From NCBI RefSeq assembly GCF_900116385.1, contig NZ_FPCI01000002.1:620001-684000 (forward strand): 64,000 nt of DNA, written 5' to 3'. This DNA comes from Pseudoxanthomonas sp. YR558 (GTDB lineage Bacteria > Pseudomonadota > Gammaproteobacteria > Xanthomonadales > Xanthomonadaceae). The notes beneath the pieces are model-generated. The model ran no database searches. It was not told the DNA's origin and worked only from the letters and a program-made list of their open reading frames with translations. Position numbers and translations under genes: made by a program. Positions 8,517 to 18,051 of the stretch are shown here, one piece after another (the first letter of the stretch is position 1; each line of letters starts with the position of its first letter).

Positions 8517-9563
8517 ATGAGTTACGCCAGTCCCGCGCTCAACCGCCTTGCCGAACCGTCGTCGATCGACAGTGCGGCGATTCCCTCGTTACAGGACGAC
8601 GCACCGCGTGCCGTGCGGGGCGAGGTCGTGGTCGAACTGTCGATGCGCCACGCCGGCAACCGGGCGGTCACGCTGCGCTACGAGTTGCAGGGCGCGGTCG
8701 GCGCGCCGGTGGTGTTCGTCGCCGGCGGCATCTCCGCGCATCGCCACCTGGCGGCGAGCGACGTGTTCGCCGAAGCCGGTTGGCTTAACGCGCTGGTCGG
8801 CGAAGGCCGCGCGCTGGATCCGGCGCACAGGCAGCTGCTCGCGTTCGATTTTGTCGGCGCCGACGGCCGCCTCGACGCCCCGATCGATACGGCCGACCAG
8901 GCCGACGCCATCGCCAAGCTGCTGTCGGCGTTGGGCATCGCGCGTCTGCAGGCTTTCGTTGGCTATTCCTACGGCGCGCTGGTGGGCCTGCAGTTCGCGG
9001 TGCGCCACCCCGATCGCGTGGAGAAGCTGATCGCGGTCAGCGGCGCGCACCGCGCCCATCCCTATGCCGCCGCGTGGCGCGCGCTGCAACGTCGCGCGGT
9101 GACGCTCGGCCAGCTGCAGTGTGCGGACGCGCAGGGCCTGTCGCTGGCACGCCAGTTCGCGATGCTGAGCTACCGCACGCCGGAGGAATTCGGCGAGCGC
9201 TTCGACGCGGCGCCCGAGATCGTCAATGGCCGCGTGCGCGTGGCTGCCGAGGATTACCTGGATGCGGCCGGCGCGCAGTACGTCGCACGTACGCCGGTGA
9301 ACGCTTACGTGCGCCTGTCCGAATCCATCGATCTGCACCGCGTCGACCCCGCCGAGGTGCGCGTACCCACGCTGGTGGTTGCCGTCGAAGGCGACCGCCT
9401 AGTGCCGCTGTCCGATTCCGTGGCGCTGGTGGAAGGCCTCGGCACGCTGGGCCAGTTGCGCGTGCTGCGCTCGCCCTACGGCCACGACGCCTTCCTGAAA
9501 GAAACCGACCGCATCGATTCCATCCTGACCTCGGCCCTGCGCGCCGCCGGAGATTCCGCATGA
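8517..9563 (+). CDS. metX: Homoserine O-acyltransferase, MetX family
   Basis: Alpha/beta-hydrolase-fold enzyme of 348 residues that acylates homoserine, the first committed step to methionine. The nucleophile Ser lies in VGYSYGALVGLQFA, the Asp in VVAVEGDRLVPL, and the His in SPYGHDAFLKE near the C-terminus. MetX-fold enzymes of Xanthomonads are reported to prefer succinyl-CoA, and the partner MetB also favours O-succinylhomoserine, but acyl preference cannot be settled by eye. First gene after the SAM riboswitch. Its stop overlaps the metB start by 4 bases (ATGA). Confidence 0.92.
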   Translation: MSYASPALNRLAEPSSIDSAAIPSLQDDAPRAVRGEVVVELSMRHAGNRAVTLRYELQGAVGAPVVFVAGGISAHRHLAASDVFAEAGWLNALVGEGRALDPAHRQLLAFDFVGADGRLDAPIDTADQADAIAKLLSALGIARLQAFVGYSYGALVGLQFAVRHPDRVEKLIAVSGAHRAHPYAAAWRALQRRAVTLGQLQCADAQGLSLARQFAMLSYRTPEEFGERFDAAPEIVNGRVRVAAEDYLDAAGAQYVARTPVNAYVRLSESIDLHRVDPAEVRVPTLVVAVEGDRLVPLSDSVALVEGLGTLGQLRVLRSPYGHDAFLKETDRIDSILTSALRAAGDSA

Positions 9564-10783
9564 GCAGCTACACCCCCACCGATACCGACGCGCCCTGTCG
9601 TCCCGCCACTGCCGCCGTGCGCGCCGGTATCGACCGCGACACCGCCTATGGCGCGGTGACGCCGCCGATCGTGCTGTCGTCCAACTTCAGCTTCGCCGGC
9701 TTCGCGCAGAAGCGCGAGTACGACTACACCCGCAGCGGCAACCCGACCCGCGACCTGCTGGCCGAAGCGCTGGCCGAACTGGAAGGCGGCGCCGGCGCCG
9801 TCGTCACCGCGACCGGCATGGGCGCGATCACGCTGGTGTTGAATGCGCTGCTGGAACCGGGCGACCGCCTGGTGGTGCCGCACGACGCGTACGGCGGCAG
9901 CTGGCGCCTGTTCAACGCGCTGGCGAAGAAGGGCCACTTCGAGCTGATCACCGCCGACCTGACCGATCCGCGTTCGCTGGCCGATGCGCTGGCGCAGTCG
10001 CCGAAGCTGGTGCTGATCGAAACCCCGTCCAACCCGCTGCTGCGGATTACCGACCTGCGCTTCGTCATCGAGGCTGCGCACAAGGCCGGCGCACGCACGG
10101 TGGTGGACAACACTTTCCTGTCGCCGGCGTTGCAGACGCCGATCGCCTTCGGCGCCGACCTCGTGCTGCATTCCACCACCAAGTACATCAACGGCCATAG
10201 CGATGTGGTCGGCGGCGCGGTGATCGCGCGCGATGCGGAGACCCACCAGCAGTTGGTGTGGTGGGCGAATGCGCTGGGCCTGACCGGCTCGCCGTTCGAC
10301 AGTTTCCTGACGCTGCGTGGCCTGCGCACGCTGGACGCCCGCCTGCGCGCGCACCAGGAAAACGCCGACGCCATCGCCGCGTTGCTGGAGACGCATCCTG
10401 CGGTGTCGAAGGTCTACTTCCCGGGCTTGGCCACCCATCCCGGCCATGCGGTGGCGGCGCGCCAGCAGAAGGGCTTCGGCGCGATGCTGAGCCTGGAGCT
10501 CGAAGGTGGCGAAGAAGCCGTGCGCGCCTTCGTCGAGGGCCTGCGCTACTTCACCCTGGCCGAATCACTGGGTGGCGTGGAAAGCCTGGTGGCGCATCCG
10601 GCCACGATGACGCACGCGGCGATGACGCCGGAAGCGCGCGCCAAGGCCGGCATCTCCGACGGCCTGCTGCGCCTGTCGGTCGGTATCGAAGCCGCGGACG
10701 ACCTGCTGGCTGATATCGCCGCGGCGCTTGCGCGCGCCGAGGCGGTCGTGGCCGACTCCAAACGCAAGCTCGCCGACGCATGA
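9560..10783 (+). CDS. metB: Cystathionine gamma-synthase / O-succinylhomoserine (thiol)-lyase
   Basis: PLP-dependent Cys/Met metabolism enzyme of 407 residues that joins activated homoserine with cysteine to form cystathionine, or with sulfide to form homocysteine. The PLP lysine is in HSTTKYINGHSDVVGG. Other family marks are YTRSGNPTRDLL near residue 55, VVDNTFLSPALQTPI, and the C-terminal AESLGGVESLVAHPATMTH. The start uses the ATGA overlap with metX; the same frame is open upstream only because of coding bias. Second gene of the riboswitch-controlled operon. Confidence 0.94.
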   Translation: MSSYTPTDTDAPCRPATAAVRAGIDRDTAYGAVTPPIVLSSNFSFAGFAQKREYDYTRSGNPTRDLLAEALAELEGGAGAVVTATGMGAITLVLNALLEPGDRLVVPHDAYGGSWRLFNALAKKGHFELITADLTDPRSLADALAQSPKLVLIETPSNPLLRITDLRFVIEAAHKAGARTVVDNTFLSPALQTPIAFGADLVLHSTTKYINGHSDVVGGAVIARDAETHQQLVWWANALGLTGSPFDSFLTLRGLRTLDARLRAHQENADAIAALLETHPAVSKVYFPGLATHPGHAVAARQQKGFGAMLSLELEGGEEAVRAFVEGLRYFTLAESLGGVESLVAHPATMTHAAMTPEARAKAGISDGLLRLSVGIEAADDLLADIAAALARAEAVVADSKRKLADA

Positions 10784-11856
10784 GTACGGTCGTCCCGCTG
10801 CGCACCGCCGCACGCCGTGCACCGCGACTCGCGTTGCTCGGTACGGGCGTCGTAGGCAGCGCGCTGGTGGCCCGCTACCAGCGCTTGCAGGCGCGAGACG
10901 TAGCGCTGCCGACGCTGGCCTGGCTGGCGAACTCCCGCGCCCTGCACGACTGCGCGGGCGCGCCGCAACGCGCGCTGGAGGCAGCCAATCGCGCCGACGT
11001 TCGCGATGATGATCTGCCGCCCTGGGCGGAAGCCGAAGCGCTGCACGCGGGCGACATCGTCATCGATGCGACCGCCAGCGACGCCGTCGCGGGCTGGCAC
11101 GCCGAGTGGCTGTCGCGTGGCGTGCATGTCGTGACGGCGAACAAACTGGGCTCGGGCAGTGCACTGTCACGCGCGCAGTCCATCGAACACGCAGGGGCGA
11201 CATCGGGCGCACGGTATGGCGAAGCCGCCACGGTCGGCGCGGGCCTGCCGTTGCTGCGCAGCCTGCGCGCGCTCGTGGCCGGCGGCGACCGCATCCACCG
11301 CGTCGAAGGCGTGCTGTCCGGGTCGCTGGCCTGGTTGTTCAACCACTACGACGGCATGCGTCCGTTTTCCGGCTTCGTCCGCCAGGCGCGTCAGGCGGGC
11401 TATACCGAACCGGATCCGCGTATCGACCTGTCCGGCGAGGACGTGCGCCGCAAGTTGCTGATCCTCGCGCGCGCCGCGGGCCTTCCGTTGGAGCAGGCCG
11501 ATGTGCGGGTGGAATCGCTGGTGCCCGCCGAACTCGCGGCGCTGCCCCTGGACAGCGTCGATGGCGCGCTTGGTCAGTTGGATGCGCCGTTGGCGGCGCG
11601 TTTCAAGGATGCCTATCGCAACGGCGGCCGGCTGCGCTTCGTCGGCCGTTTCGACACGGAACGCGCAAGCGTCGGCCTGCAGGTGCTGCCGACCGATCAC
11701 GCGTTGTGTGGCGGCAGCGGCACCGACAACCGGGTGGCGATTTACAGCGACCGCTACGACGAACAGCCGCTGGTCGTCCAGGGGCCGGGCGCAGGCGCCG
11801 ATGTCACCGCCGCTGCGTTGCTCGATGACGTGCTGGCGATCGCGACGGCGCGCTGA
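10780..11856 (+). CDS. Homoserine dehydrogenase (monofunctional)
   Basis: NAD(P)-dependent enzyme of 358 residues that makes homoserine, the substrate of MetX, from aspartate semialdehyde. The nucleotide fold is visible as LALLGTGVVGSALVARY near residue 15. VVTANKLGSGSAL and the catalytic region GVLSGSLAWLFNHYDG, AGYTEPDPRIDLSGEDVRRK match the C-terminal half of ThrA/MetL-type enzymes. No aspartokinase or ACT domain is attached, so feedback control is likely at the RNA level through the riboswitch. The start overlaps metB by 4 bases. Placing it with metX and metB ties homoserine supply to methionine demand. Confidence 0.93.
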   Translation: MSTVVPLRTAARRAPRLALLGTGVVGSALVARYQRLQARDVALPTLAWLANSRALHDCAGAPQRALEAANRADVRDDDLPPWAEAEALHAGDIVIDATASDAVAGWHAEWLSRGVHVVTANKLGSGSALSRAQSIEHAGATSGARYGEAATVGAGLPLLRSLRALVAGGDRIHRVEGVLSGSLAWLFNHYDGMRPFSGFVRQARQAGYTEPDPRIDLSGEDVRRKLLILARAAGLPLEQADVRVESLVPAELAALPLDSVDGALGQLDAPLAARFKDAYRNGGRLRFVGRFDTERASVGLQVLPTDHALCGGSGTDNRVAIYSDRYDEQPLVVQGPGAGADVTAAALLDDVLAIATAR

Positions 11857-11904
11857 TCGTTTGCACATCACTTCAGTGCGGACAACGAGGCGGCATTGGA
11901 GCGT

Positions 11905-11937
11905 GCCGGCGCTTTGTGGTGCACGGATGACGCCGGC
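11905..11937. terminator. Possible bidirectional terminator between convergent genes
   Basis: GCCGGCG and CGCCGGC form a 7-base stem with a 19-base loop in the 100-base gap between the methionine operon and the convergent diguanylate cyclase gene. There is no T-tract on either side, so the call rests mainly on position. Confidence 0.3.
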
Positions 11938-11957
11938 TAAGGAACGGCCACCTGCCG

Positions 11958-14900
11958 TCAATCGGACGGCGATGGCGCCGCTGCTGTGGGATGGTGCGGG
12001 CCACGCAGCGTGAGGTGGCCGTCTCGCACGAGCTCGCCGGGGTCGCGGCGCACGTGGTCGGCATCGGGCAATGGCGAGGGCGACGGCGAGGCTTCGTAAA
12101 GCGCCCAGCCATTTCGCCCGTGCGCCTTCACCTCGTACAGTGCACGATCCGCCAGCGAGACGAGTTGTTCCCACCCCAACAGATCGGGTGCTTCGGGAAA
12201 GGGCGGATAACCGATCACGCCAAGCGACGCCGTCACCTGGAGACGCTTGCCGGCGACATCCACCGGTTCGCTGGCGATGGCGGTGCAGATGCGTCGGCCA
12301 AGCGCGTGCAGGTCGTGCCGCGGCATCGGCCGGAACACCATCAGGAATTCCTCGCCCCCCCAACGGATCACGTAGTCGCCGTCGCGCGAGAGCGTGCGCA
12401 GGCGATGCGCGACGGTCTGCAGTACGTGATCGCCGGCCTGATGGCCGTGGCCGTCGTTGATCGACTTGAAATGGTCGATGTCGAGCAGTACGAACGCGAG
12501 CACGTCCGCGCCCGTGGCGAATTTTGGCATGCGTTGGTAGTACGCGATGTCGGCCGGCAGCTGGCGGGTCAGGTAGCGGCGGTTGTGCAGGCCGGTCAGC
12601 GGATCGGTGAGGCTGATCGCTTCGAGTTGGCGGTTGGCCTGCTGCAGGTCCAGCGTGCGCTGCTGCACGAGGCGCTCCAACGCGATGTTGCGGTTCTGGT
12701 GTCGACGCAGGACCCAACGGTTGGACAGCAGGACCAACACGCCGAGCGCCATCGCCAACAGCACGTAGAACCAGGGGCTCTCATAGAAATAGGGCGCGAT
12801 GGTGAACGCCTGGATCGCTGCCGCACGCCCGGACACGCCACTGTTATTGGTGCCGATGACCTCGAACACGTACCGCCCGGCAGGCAGATTGGTGTAGGTC
12901 GCGCTGCGCTGGTGCGGATCGTCCAGCAGCTTCCATGCTTCGTCGTAGCCCTTCAACCGGTAGCGGATGTCGATGTGGTCCGAGGCCTGGAAGCTCAGCG
13001 TGGTGAACTCGAACCGCAGGTCGCGCGCGGCGTTGGGCAGCGACCACATCGCCGCCGCATCGGCGGGTCGCCACTGGCCCTGGACCTGCACGCGCTCGAT
13101 CACCGATTCCGGCACGTAATCGTTGTCCAGCGGCTGGTCCGTCGCCATCACCACCACGCCGTCGCGGGTGGGCAACCACACCGCGTTGTCGGTCATGAAG
13201 CCGCGGCTGTTGCCGGCACCGTTGCAGCAGTCGCCCTTCTGGCCGCCATGGCGGTCGCCGCGCTCGTTGAGCAGCGTGCGCGCCGTGACGCGCTTGGCGG
13301 GGTCCTGCGTGGCCGCGAGGATGTCGGCCACCTGCACCCGGTAGATGCCACGCAGCCCACCGACCCAGAGGAAACCGTTGCCGTCCTCGGCGAAGAAGAA
13401 CGGCGCGTTCGCGGGAATGCCGCGCGTCTTGTCGAGCCGCGTCCAACGCTGGCCATCGAACACCAGCATCACTTCCTCGGACAGCGCGCCGGCGAGCCAC
13501 TGGCCGCCCGCCAGTTCGTGCAACGCGACGATGTGGGGCGCATCGATGCCAGTCCCGGTGAGCGGAACCGGTACCAGGCGCTCGTCGATGAATTCGTACA
13601 ACCCGCTCTGCGTGCCCACGAGCATTCGACCGTCACGCGTTTCCAGCAAGACGCGGACGCGCGCGTCGCGCAAGCCGGCTTTCGTGGCGTAATGGCGCAG
13701 GCGGTCACCGCCATCCCAACGATAAAGCCCCGTGCTGGTGGCGAACCACAGTCGTCCCTGGCGGTCGCGCACGATGCCATTCACCTGCGCGGCATCCAGG
13801 GCGTCGAGCACGCGCGGTCGCTGCACCCGGCCGTCGCGGTACAGCGCAACGCCGTCGCGCGTGCCGATCCAGGTCTGACCGTCTTCCGGCAACAGGCTGT
13901 AGGCGGCGGGATGCGGCAACGCGGGCCCCGGGACGAGCAGGCGGTAGCGGCCGTCCTCGAGCACGCTCACGCCATCGTCGCTGCCTACCCAGATGCGGCC
14001 ATCGGGGCCTTGCGCCGTCGACCACAGCAGCGGTTGCAACAAGCCCTCGGCGCGGCTGTAGCGGCGCGTCCAGCCATTCCATGCTCGACTCACGCCCTCG
14101 TTGTTGCTGCCCAGCCAGAGGTTGGATTCGCGGTCTTCGTAGAACGCGCGGATCTCCGCCAGCGGCCCGTCGCCGCGGATCCGCTCCAGCAGCCGGCCCC
14201 GGCGCAGGCGGTAGACAATGTCACGCGTGCTCGCCCACAGGATGCCGTCGCGATCTTCGTGCAGCGCCTGGATGCCGCCGCTGGCGGCCGCCACGTCGCC
14301 ATGGCGATGCCACTGGCGGCCCATCAGGACGAACAGGCCTGCATCGGTACCCGCCCACAGGCGGCCATCGTGGCGTGCCAGCGAGGTGATCGTGTTGAGC
14401 GATGCGGCGTCGGGCAGGGGCAGCGTGCGTTCGCCTTCGCCGTCGAACAGGTGGACACGACCGCGGCCACCCACCCAGAGCGCGCCGTCCTCATCGACAT
14501 GCAGGGCCAGCGCGCCGCCATCGGCGATGGGGTGCAGCATCTTCAGGCGACCGTCGGCGACCACCATCACGCCGCGGCTGGTCGCCACCAGCAGCCGTCC
14601 GGCGGCATCGGCCGACAAGGCGAGCACGTCCACCACGCCGGCCGCTTCGCCCGGTGCCAAGGGAACGGCGCGGATGCGGTTCCCTTCCCTTACCGCCAAT
14701 CCCTGCGGCGTACCGATCCACAGGCGGCCGTCGCGGTCGGTACGCAGCGCCTGGATCCAGGTACTGGGCAGTTCGGGCGTGTTGTCCAGGTCGAAGTTGG
14801 TGAAGCGCACGCCGTCGAAACGGCTCAGGCCCGCCTGGGTGCCGAACCAGAGGTAGCCGGGCTTGTCCTGGGCGATCGCCAGCACGCTGAGCTGGGGCAG

Positions 14901-15077
14901 GCCCTGTTCCAGGCTCCAGTGGTTGCGGACGTAGTGATGGAACGACTTGGAGGGGTCCAACGCGTGCGCGGACGGGCAAAGCAGCGCCATCCCGCCCAGC
15001 AAGGGCAGGCACCACGCCGCCAGTCGACGCCGCCAGGAAGGCCGGCCGCGGCGGGTCTTGTCCGTGTGATCGGACAG
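11958..15077 (-). CDS. Periplasmic propeller-sensor diguanylate cyclase
   Basis: Membrane-spanning signal protein of about 1040 residues that should make cyclic di-GMP. Order: signal peptide (RRRLAAWCLPLLGG), two seven-bladed Reg_prop propellers made of repeats such as LWIGTPQGLAV, a Y_Y_Y domain (IRYRLKGYDEAWKLL), one membrane segment (FYVLLAMALGVLVLLSN), a short coiled coil (LERLVQQRTLDLQQANRQLE) and a C-terminal GGDEF domain with DIDHFKSINDGHGHQAGD and an intact WGGEEF active site. The start is uncertain. A CTG preceded by GGAG fits the signal peptide best; no ATG, GTG or TTG lies between it and a GTG at 15209, which lacks a ribosome-binding site and would add 44 residues. The input ligand is unknown. 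Confidence 0.85.
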   Translation of the reverse strand: MSDHTDKTRRGRPSWRRRLAAWCLPLLGGMALLCPSAHALDPSKSFHHYVRNHWSLEQGLPQLSVLAIAQDKPGYLWFGTQAGLSRFDGVRFTNFDLDNTPELPSTWIQALRTDRDGRLWIGTPQGLAVREGNRIRAVPLAPGEAAGVVDVLALSADAAGRLLVATSRGVMVVADGRLKMLHPIADGGALALHVDEDGALWVGGRGRVHLFDGEGERTLPLPDAASLNTITSLARHDGRLWAGTDAGLFVLMGRQWHRHGDVAAASGGIQALHEDRDGILWASTRDIVYRLRRGRLLERIRGDGPLAEIRAFYEDRESNLWLGSNNEGVSRAWNGWTRRYSRAEGLLQPLLWSTAQGPDGRIWVGSDDGVSVLEDGRYRLLVPGPALPHPAAYSLLPEDGQTWIGTRDGVALYRDGRVQRPRVLDALDAAQVNGIVRDRQGRLWFATSTGLYRWDGGDRLRHYATKAGLRDARVRVLLETRDGRMLVGTQSGLYEFIDERLVPVPLTGTGIDAPHIVALHELAGGQWLAGALSEEVMLVFDGQRWTRLDKTRGIPANAPFFFAEDGNGFLWVGGLRGIYRVQVADILAATQDPAKRVTARTLLNERGDRHGGQKGDCCNGAGNSRGFMTDNAVWLPTRDGVVVMATDQPLDNDYVPESVIERVQVQGQWRPADAAAMWSLPNAARDLRFEFTTLSFQASDHIDIRYRLKGYDEAWKLLDDPHQRSATYTNLPAGRYVFEVIGTNNSGVSGRAAAIQAFTIAPYFYESPWFYVLLAMALGVLVLLSNRWVLRRHQNRNIALERLVQQRTLDLQQANRQLEAISLTDPLTGLHNRRYLTRQLPADIAYYQRMPKFATGADVLAFVLLDIDHFKSINDGHGHQAGDHVLQTVAHRLRTLSRDGDYVIRWGGEEFLMVFRPMPRHDLHALGRRICTAIASEPVDVAGKRLQVTASLGVIGYPPFPEAPDLLGWEQLVSLADRALYEVKAHGRNGWALYEASPSPSPLPDADHVRRDPGELVRDGHLTLRGPHHPTAAAPSPSD

Positions 15078-15258
15078 GGCGCGTCTCCGGTAAGTCTGTT
15101 TACCTCTACCGTATCGGCCCGCAACGGTGTGTCTAAAGGGCGCGAAAGCCCTGCCTCGCAAGGCTGTCGGCCCGGTGGCGGGTCGGTGTCGTGGTCGGCG
15201 CGGCGTCACCGGGCGACGATCAGGCCCCGCTTACACTGGCAGCGACGCCCCCACGCCC

Positions 15259-15666
15259 ATGGACATGAAACTGGATGCACGAAGGATCAGGACCCTGCGC
15301 GAGCAGCGCGCTTGGTCCCAGGAACACCTGGCGACGGTCGCCGGCTTGAGTACCCGCACCTTGCAGCGGATCGAATCGGGCGCAGGCGCGTCCCACGACA
15401 CCTGCCTGGCGCTGGCCTCGGCCCTGGACGTTGCGGTGAGCGATCTGACCGCCGATGGAGGCGTCATGTCGGTAACGTCCAGTGAAGCAATGACGGGTCC
15501 GCCCGCCGCCAGGCTCCCCGCCTGGCTGGTGATGGCGATGCTGTTGGTCCTGCTGGTGGTCTGGTTCGGTTACACCATCGGCAAGGACATGGCCCTGCGC
15601 GACAACCGTGCCGATGCCGCCTGTGCGCGGGACGCCCGCGCTTGCGGCGCCGTCAGCACTCGATGA
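15259..15666 (+). CDS. HTH (XRE-type) regulator with C-terminal membrane anchor
   Basis: Protein of 135 residues. Residues 5-60 form an XRE helix-turn-helix ([20 protein letters not shown], then [12 protein letters not shown]), and a single membrane helix follows ([20 protein letters not shown]). A DNA-binding domain tied to the membrane suggests a small one-component sensor, but its signal and targets are unknown. It starts from ATG; a second ATG two codons later is also possible. It is divergent from the diguanylate cyclase gene, about 180 bases away. Its 3' end overlaps the convergent serine dehydratase gene by 14 bases. Confidence 0.8.
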   Translation: MDMKLDARRIRTLREQRAWSQEHLATVAGLSTRTLQRIESGAGASHDTCLALASALDVAVSDLTADGGVMSVTSSEAMTGPPAARLPAWLVMAMLLVLLVVWFGYTIGKDMALRDNRADAACARDARACGAVSTR

Positions 15667-17035
15667 CGTTGACCGCCAGCCCGCCGCGGCTGGTTTCCTT
15701 GTACTTGTCCTGCATGTCGCGGCCGGTGTCGCGCATGGTCTTGATGACCTTGTCCAGGCTCACCTTGTGCTTGCCGTCGCCGCGCATCGCCATGCGACTG
15801 GCGTTGATCGCCTTCACCGCGCCCATCGCGTTGCGCTCGATGCACGGGATCTGCACCAGGCCGCCGATCGGGTCGCAGGTCAGGCCCAGGTTGTGTTCCA
15901 TGCCGATCTCCGCCGCGTTCTCGACCTGGCTCGGGCTGCCGCCCAATGCGGCGACCAATCCGCCGGCCGCCATGGAACAGGCCACGCCCACCTCGCCCTG
16001 GCAGCCGACTTCGGCGCCACTGATGCTGGCGTTCTCCTTGTAGAGGATGCCGATGGCCGCCGCAGTGAGCAGGAAGTCGAACACGCGCTGCTCGCTGTTG
16101 CCCGGGCAGAAACGATCGTAGTAGTGCAGCACCGCCGGGATGATGCCGGCCGCGCCGTTGGTAGGCGCGGTGACCACGCGGCCGCCGGCGGCGTTCTCCT
16201 CGTTCACGGCCAGCGCATACAGGTTCACCCAGTCCAGCACGGTCAGCGGATCGCGCATCGCGGCTTCCGGCTTGCTGGACAGCTCGCGATGCAGCGTCGG
16301 TGCGCGACGCGACACGTGCAAGCCGCCGGGCAGCGTGCCTTCCTCGCGGATGCCGCGCGCCATGCACGATTGCATCGCGTTCCAGATCGCGCGTAGGCCG
16401 TCGCGGATCTCGTCCTCGCTGCGCCAGGCCTTCTCGTTCTCGAACATCAACGCCGCGATGCTCAAGCCGCTGCGCTGGCATTGCGCCAGCAACTCGTCGC
16501 CGCTCTTGAACGGGTACGGCAGCGGCGTCTCGTCGGCGACGATGCGGTCCACCGCCGCGTCGTCCTGGTTGACGACGAAACCGCCACCGACGGAATAGTA
16601 ATCGCGCGTGGCGATCACCTCGTCGTTGGCGTCGTACGCGGTGAAGCGCATGCCATTGGTGTGGTACGGCAGCTTCTGCCGTTTGTTCATCAACAGGTCG
16701 CGCTTCTCATCGAAGGCGACCTCGTGCGTGCCGCCCAACCGGATGCGCTTGCCGGTGCGGATGCGCTCCAGCGCCGGCGGGATGATGTCGGGATCGATCT
16801 CGTTGGGATAGTGGCCTTCCAGGCCCATCAGCACCGCCTTGTCGGTGCCGTGCCCACGCCCGGTCAGCGCGAGCGAACCGAACACTTCCGCACGGATCCG
16901 CCCCACGTCCTGCAGGCGCCCGGCATCGACCAGCCAGCGCGCGACGAAGCGCGCCGCGGCGCGCATCGGCCCGACGGTATGCGAGGAACTGGGGCCGATG
17001 CCGATCTTGAACAGGTCGAACGTACTGACTGCCAT
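15653..17035 (-). CDS. sdaA: L-serine dehydratase (iron-sulfur type)
   Basis: Single-chain enzyme of 460 residues that deaminates L-serine to pyruvate and ammonia using a [4Fe-4S] cluster instead of PLP. The N-terminal motif [17 protein letters not shown] is diagnostic. Cluster Cys candidates sit in [30 protein letters not shown] and in the last residue Cys of NVIEC, which in bacterial SdaA can act as a tail in the active site. Length agrees with E. coli SdaA. It has no operon partner on its strand. Confidence 0.96.
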   Translation of the reverse strand: MAVSTFDLFKIGIGPSSSHTVGPMRAAARFVARWLVDAGRLQDVGRIRAEVFGSLALTGRGHGTDKAVLMGLEGHYPNEIDPDIIPPALERIRTGKRIRLGGTHEVAFDEKRDLLMNKRQKLPYHTNGMRFTAYDANDEVIATRDYYSVGGGFVVNQDDAAVDRIVADETPLPYPFKSGDELLAQCQRSGLSIAALMFENEKAWRSEDEIRDGLRAIWNAMQSCMARGIREEGTLPGGLHVSRRAPTLHRELSSKPEAAMRDPLTVLDWVNLYALAVNEENAAGGRVVTAPTNGAAGIIPAVLHYYDRFCPGNSEQRVFDFLLTAAAIGILYKENASISGAEVGCQGEVGVACSMAAGGLVAALGGSPSQVENAAEIGMEHNLGLTCDPIGGLVQIPCIERNAMGAVKAINASRMAMRGDGKHKVSLDKVIKTMRDTGRDMQDKYKETSRGGLAVNVIEC

Positions 17036-17062
17036 GCTGCGAGCCGCTGCGGAAAGGCGGCT

Positions 17063-17068
17063 ATTCTA
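17063..17068 (-). promoter_or_regulatory. -10-like element before sdaA
   Basis: TAGAAT on the minus strand, 27 bases before the sdaA ATG. No clear -35 is visible. The same hexamer recurs in front of other genes here (see 46962 and 47021). Confidence 0.4.
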
Positions 17069-17107
17069 AGCAGGTACGCACCCGTCGCCTTTCACTCCGT
17101 AGCTGCA

Positions 17108-17335
17108 ATGCCCCTGATCCTCTACCAGCGCGACGACTGCCACCTCTGCGACCTTGCCCTCGACGTGCTGGCGAACGCGCGGATTCCCGAGTTCGAAAGC
17201 GTTTTCATCGATGAGGACGACGCGCTGGAAGCGCGCTACGGCATCCGCGTGCCCGTGTTGCATCGCAGCGACAGCGGTGCGGAGCTGGATTGGCCGTTCG
17301 GCGTCGAGGCCGTGGCCGCGTTCCTGCAACCCTGA
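17108..17335 (+). CDS. Glutaredoxin-like small protein
   Basis: Thioredoxin-fold protein of 75 residues, cytoplasmic. The N-terminal strand is followed by the dithiol motif CHLC (RDDCHLCDLAL) and the cis-proline region RVPVLHRS, as in the YruB/DUF836-type glutaredoxin-like family. The spacing C-x-x-C is kept, so thiol-disulfide exchange is possible. The substrate is unknown. Divergent from sdaA with about 70 bases between the starts. Confidence 0.85.
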   Translation: MPLILYQRDDCHLCDLALDVLANARIPEFESVFIDEDDALEARYGIRVPVLHRSDSGAELDWPFGVEAVAAFLQP

Positions 17336-17427
17336 AGCTGTCCGTCCGCGAAACGGTGGCTGCACGCGACATCCCGGCGTGAGCGTGGCGGGCTAGGCTG
17401 GCGTCGTCTGTGTACGGGGGTTCACCG

Positions 17428-18051
17428 ATGGGTCGGATGCGATGGGGGTTGCTGGTGCTTGCCGTGATCGCAATCGGTGCGCCGATCGCGCGCGGCCAAA
17501 CCCCGGGCGAAGACGACGCGGCCCTGCGCCGCATGCACGACGCCTTCGTCGAGGCCTTCATCGACAGCCAGGGATTCGGCAAGCGGCGGGTCACGCCGAT
17601 GATGGCGCGCATGCGCCACTACCAGTTCGAAGGCGTAGGCGAGAAAGGGCGCTGCGTGTTCGACGTCGAACTGGTCGGCGTCGCCCGGCACGATCCTCCC
17701 GTCGTCCATCGCGCGGGGTTCATGGGCTTCCAGCACCGCGACGATGATGCCGCCATGCCCGCGTTACCCACGTCGACCCGCACACTGCAGGCGTGGGAGC
17801 GCGAGGCCTTGGCCAGGCTGGTCAGTGGCGCCGACATCGTGGTGCAAGCAGGACCAAGCGGCGAGCGCGCGATGGGACCCATCCGCGCCCGCCTGGATTG
17901 CCTGGCGTGCCATCGCGACCACCGCGAGGGCGATGTGTTGGGTGCCCTCAGCTACGGGCTGGGCCGCGTCACCGTGGCGCCGGATGCGACCGACCGGCGG
18001 GACTGCCGGCCCCAGGGTATCAACGCGGCTTCAACACGACCTTCGTACTGA
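17428..18051 (+). CDS. Secreted single-CxxCH protein, DUF3365-like
   Basis: Exported protein of about 207 residues. The ATG is preceded by GGGGG and begins a typical signal peptide (MRWGLLVLAVIAIGAPIARG). One c-type heme motif, CLACH, occurs in RLDCLACHRDHREGDVLGAL, which resembles the DUF3365 (Tll0287-like) pattern of CxxCH followed by GDVLGA. The first half lacks any motif I recognise. Heme binding is plausible but not shown. Its 3' end overlaps the convergent YceI gene, and the nearby cytochrome b561 supports a redox context. Confidence 0.7.
   Translation: MGRMRWGLLVLAVIAIGAPIARGQTPGEDDAALRRMHDAFVEAFIDSQGFGKRRVTPMMARMRHYQFEGVGEKGRCVFDVELVGVARHDPPVVHRAGFMGFQHRDDDAAMPALPTSTRTLQAWEREALARLVSGADIVVQAGPSGERAMGPIRARLDCLACHRDHREGDVLGALSYGLGRVTVAPDATDRRDCRPQGINAASTRPSY

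Noticed and set aside
11991..15485. Open frame of 1164 codons on the plus strand
   Set aside because: It is antisense to the diguanylate cyclase gene and has no domain-like pattern; long shadows are normal at this GC content.
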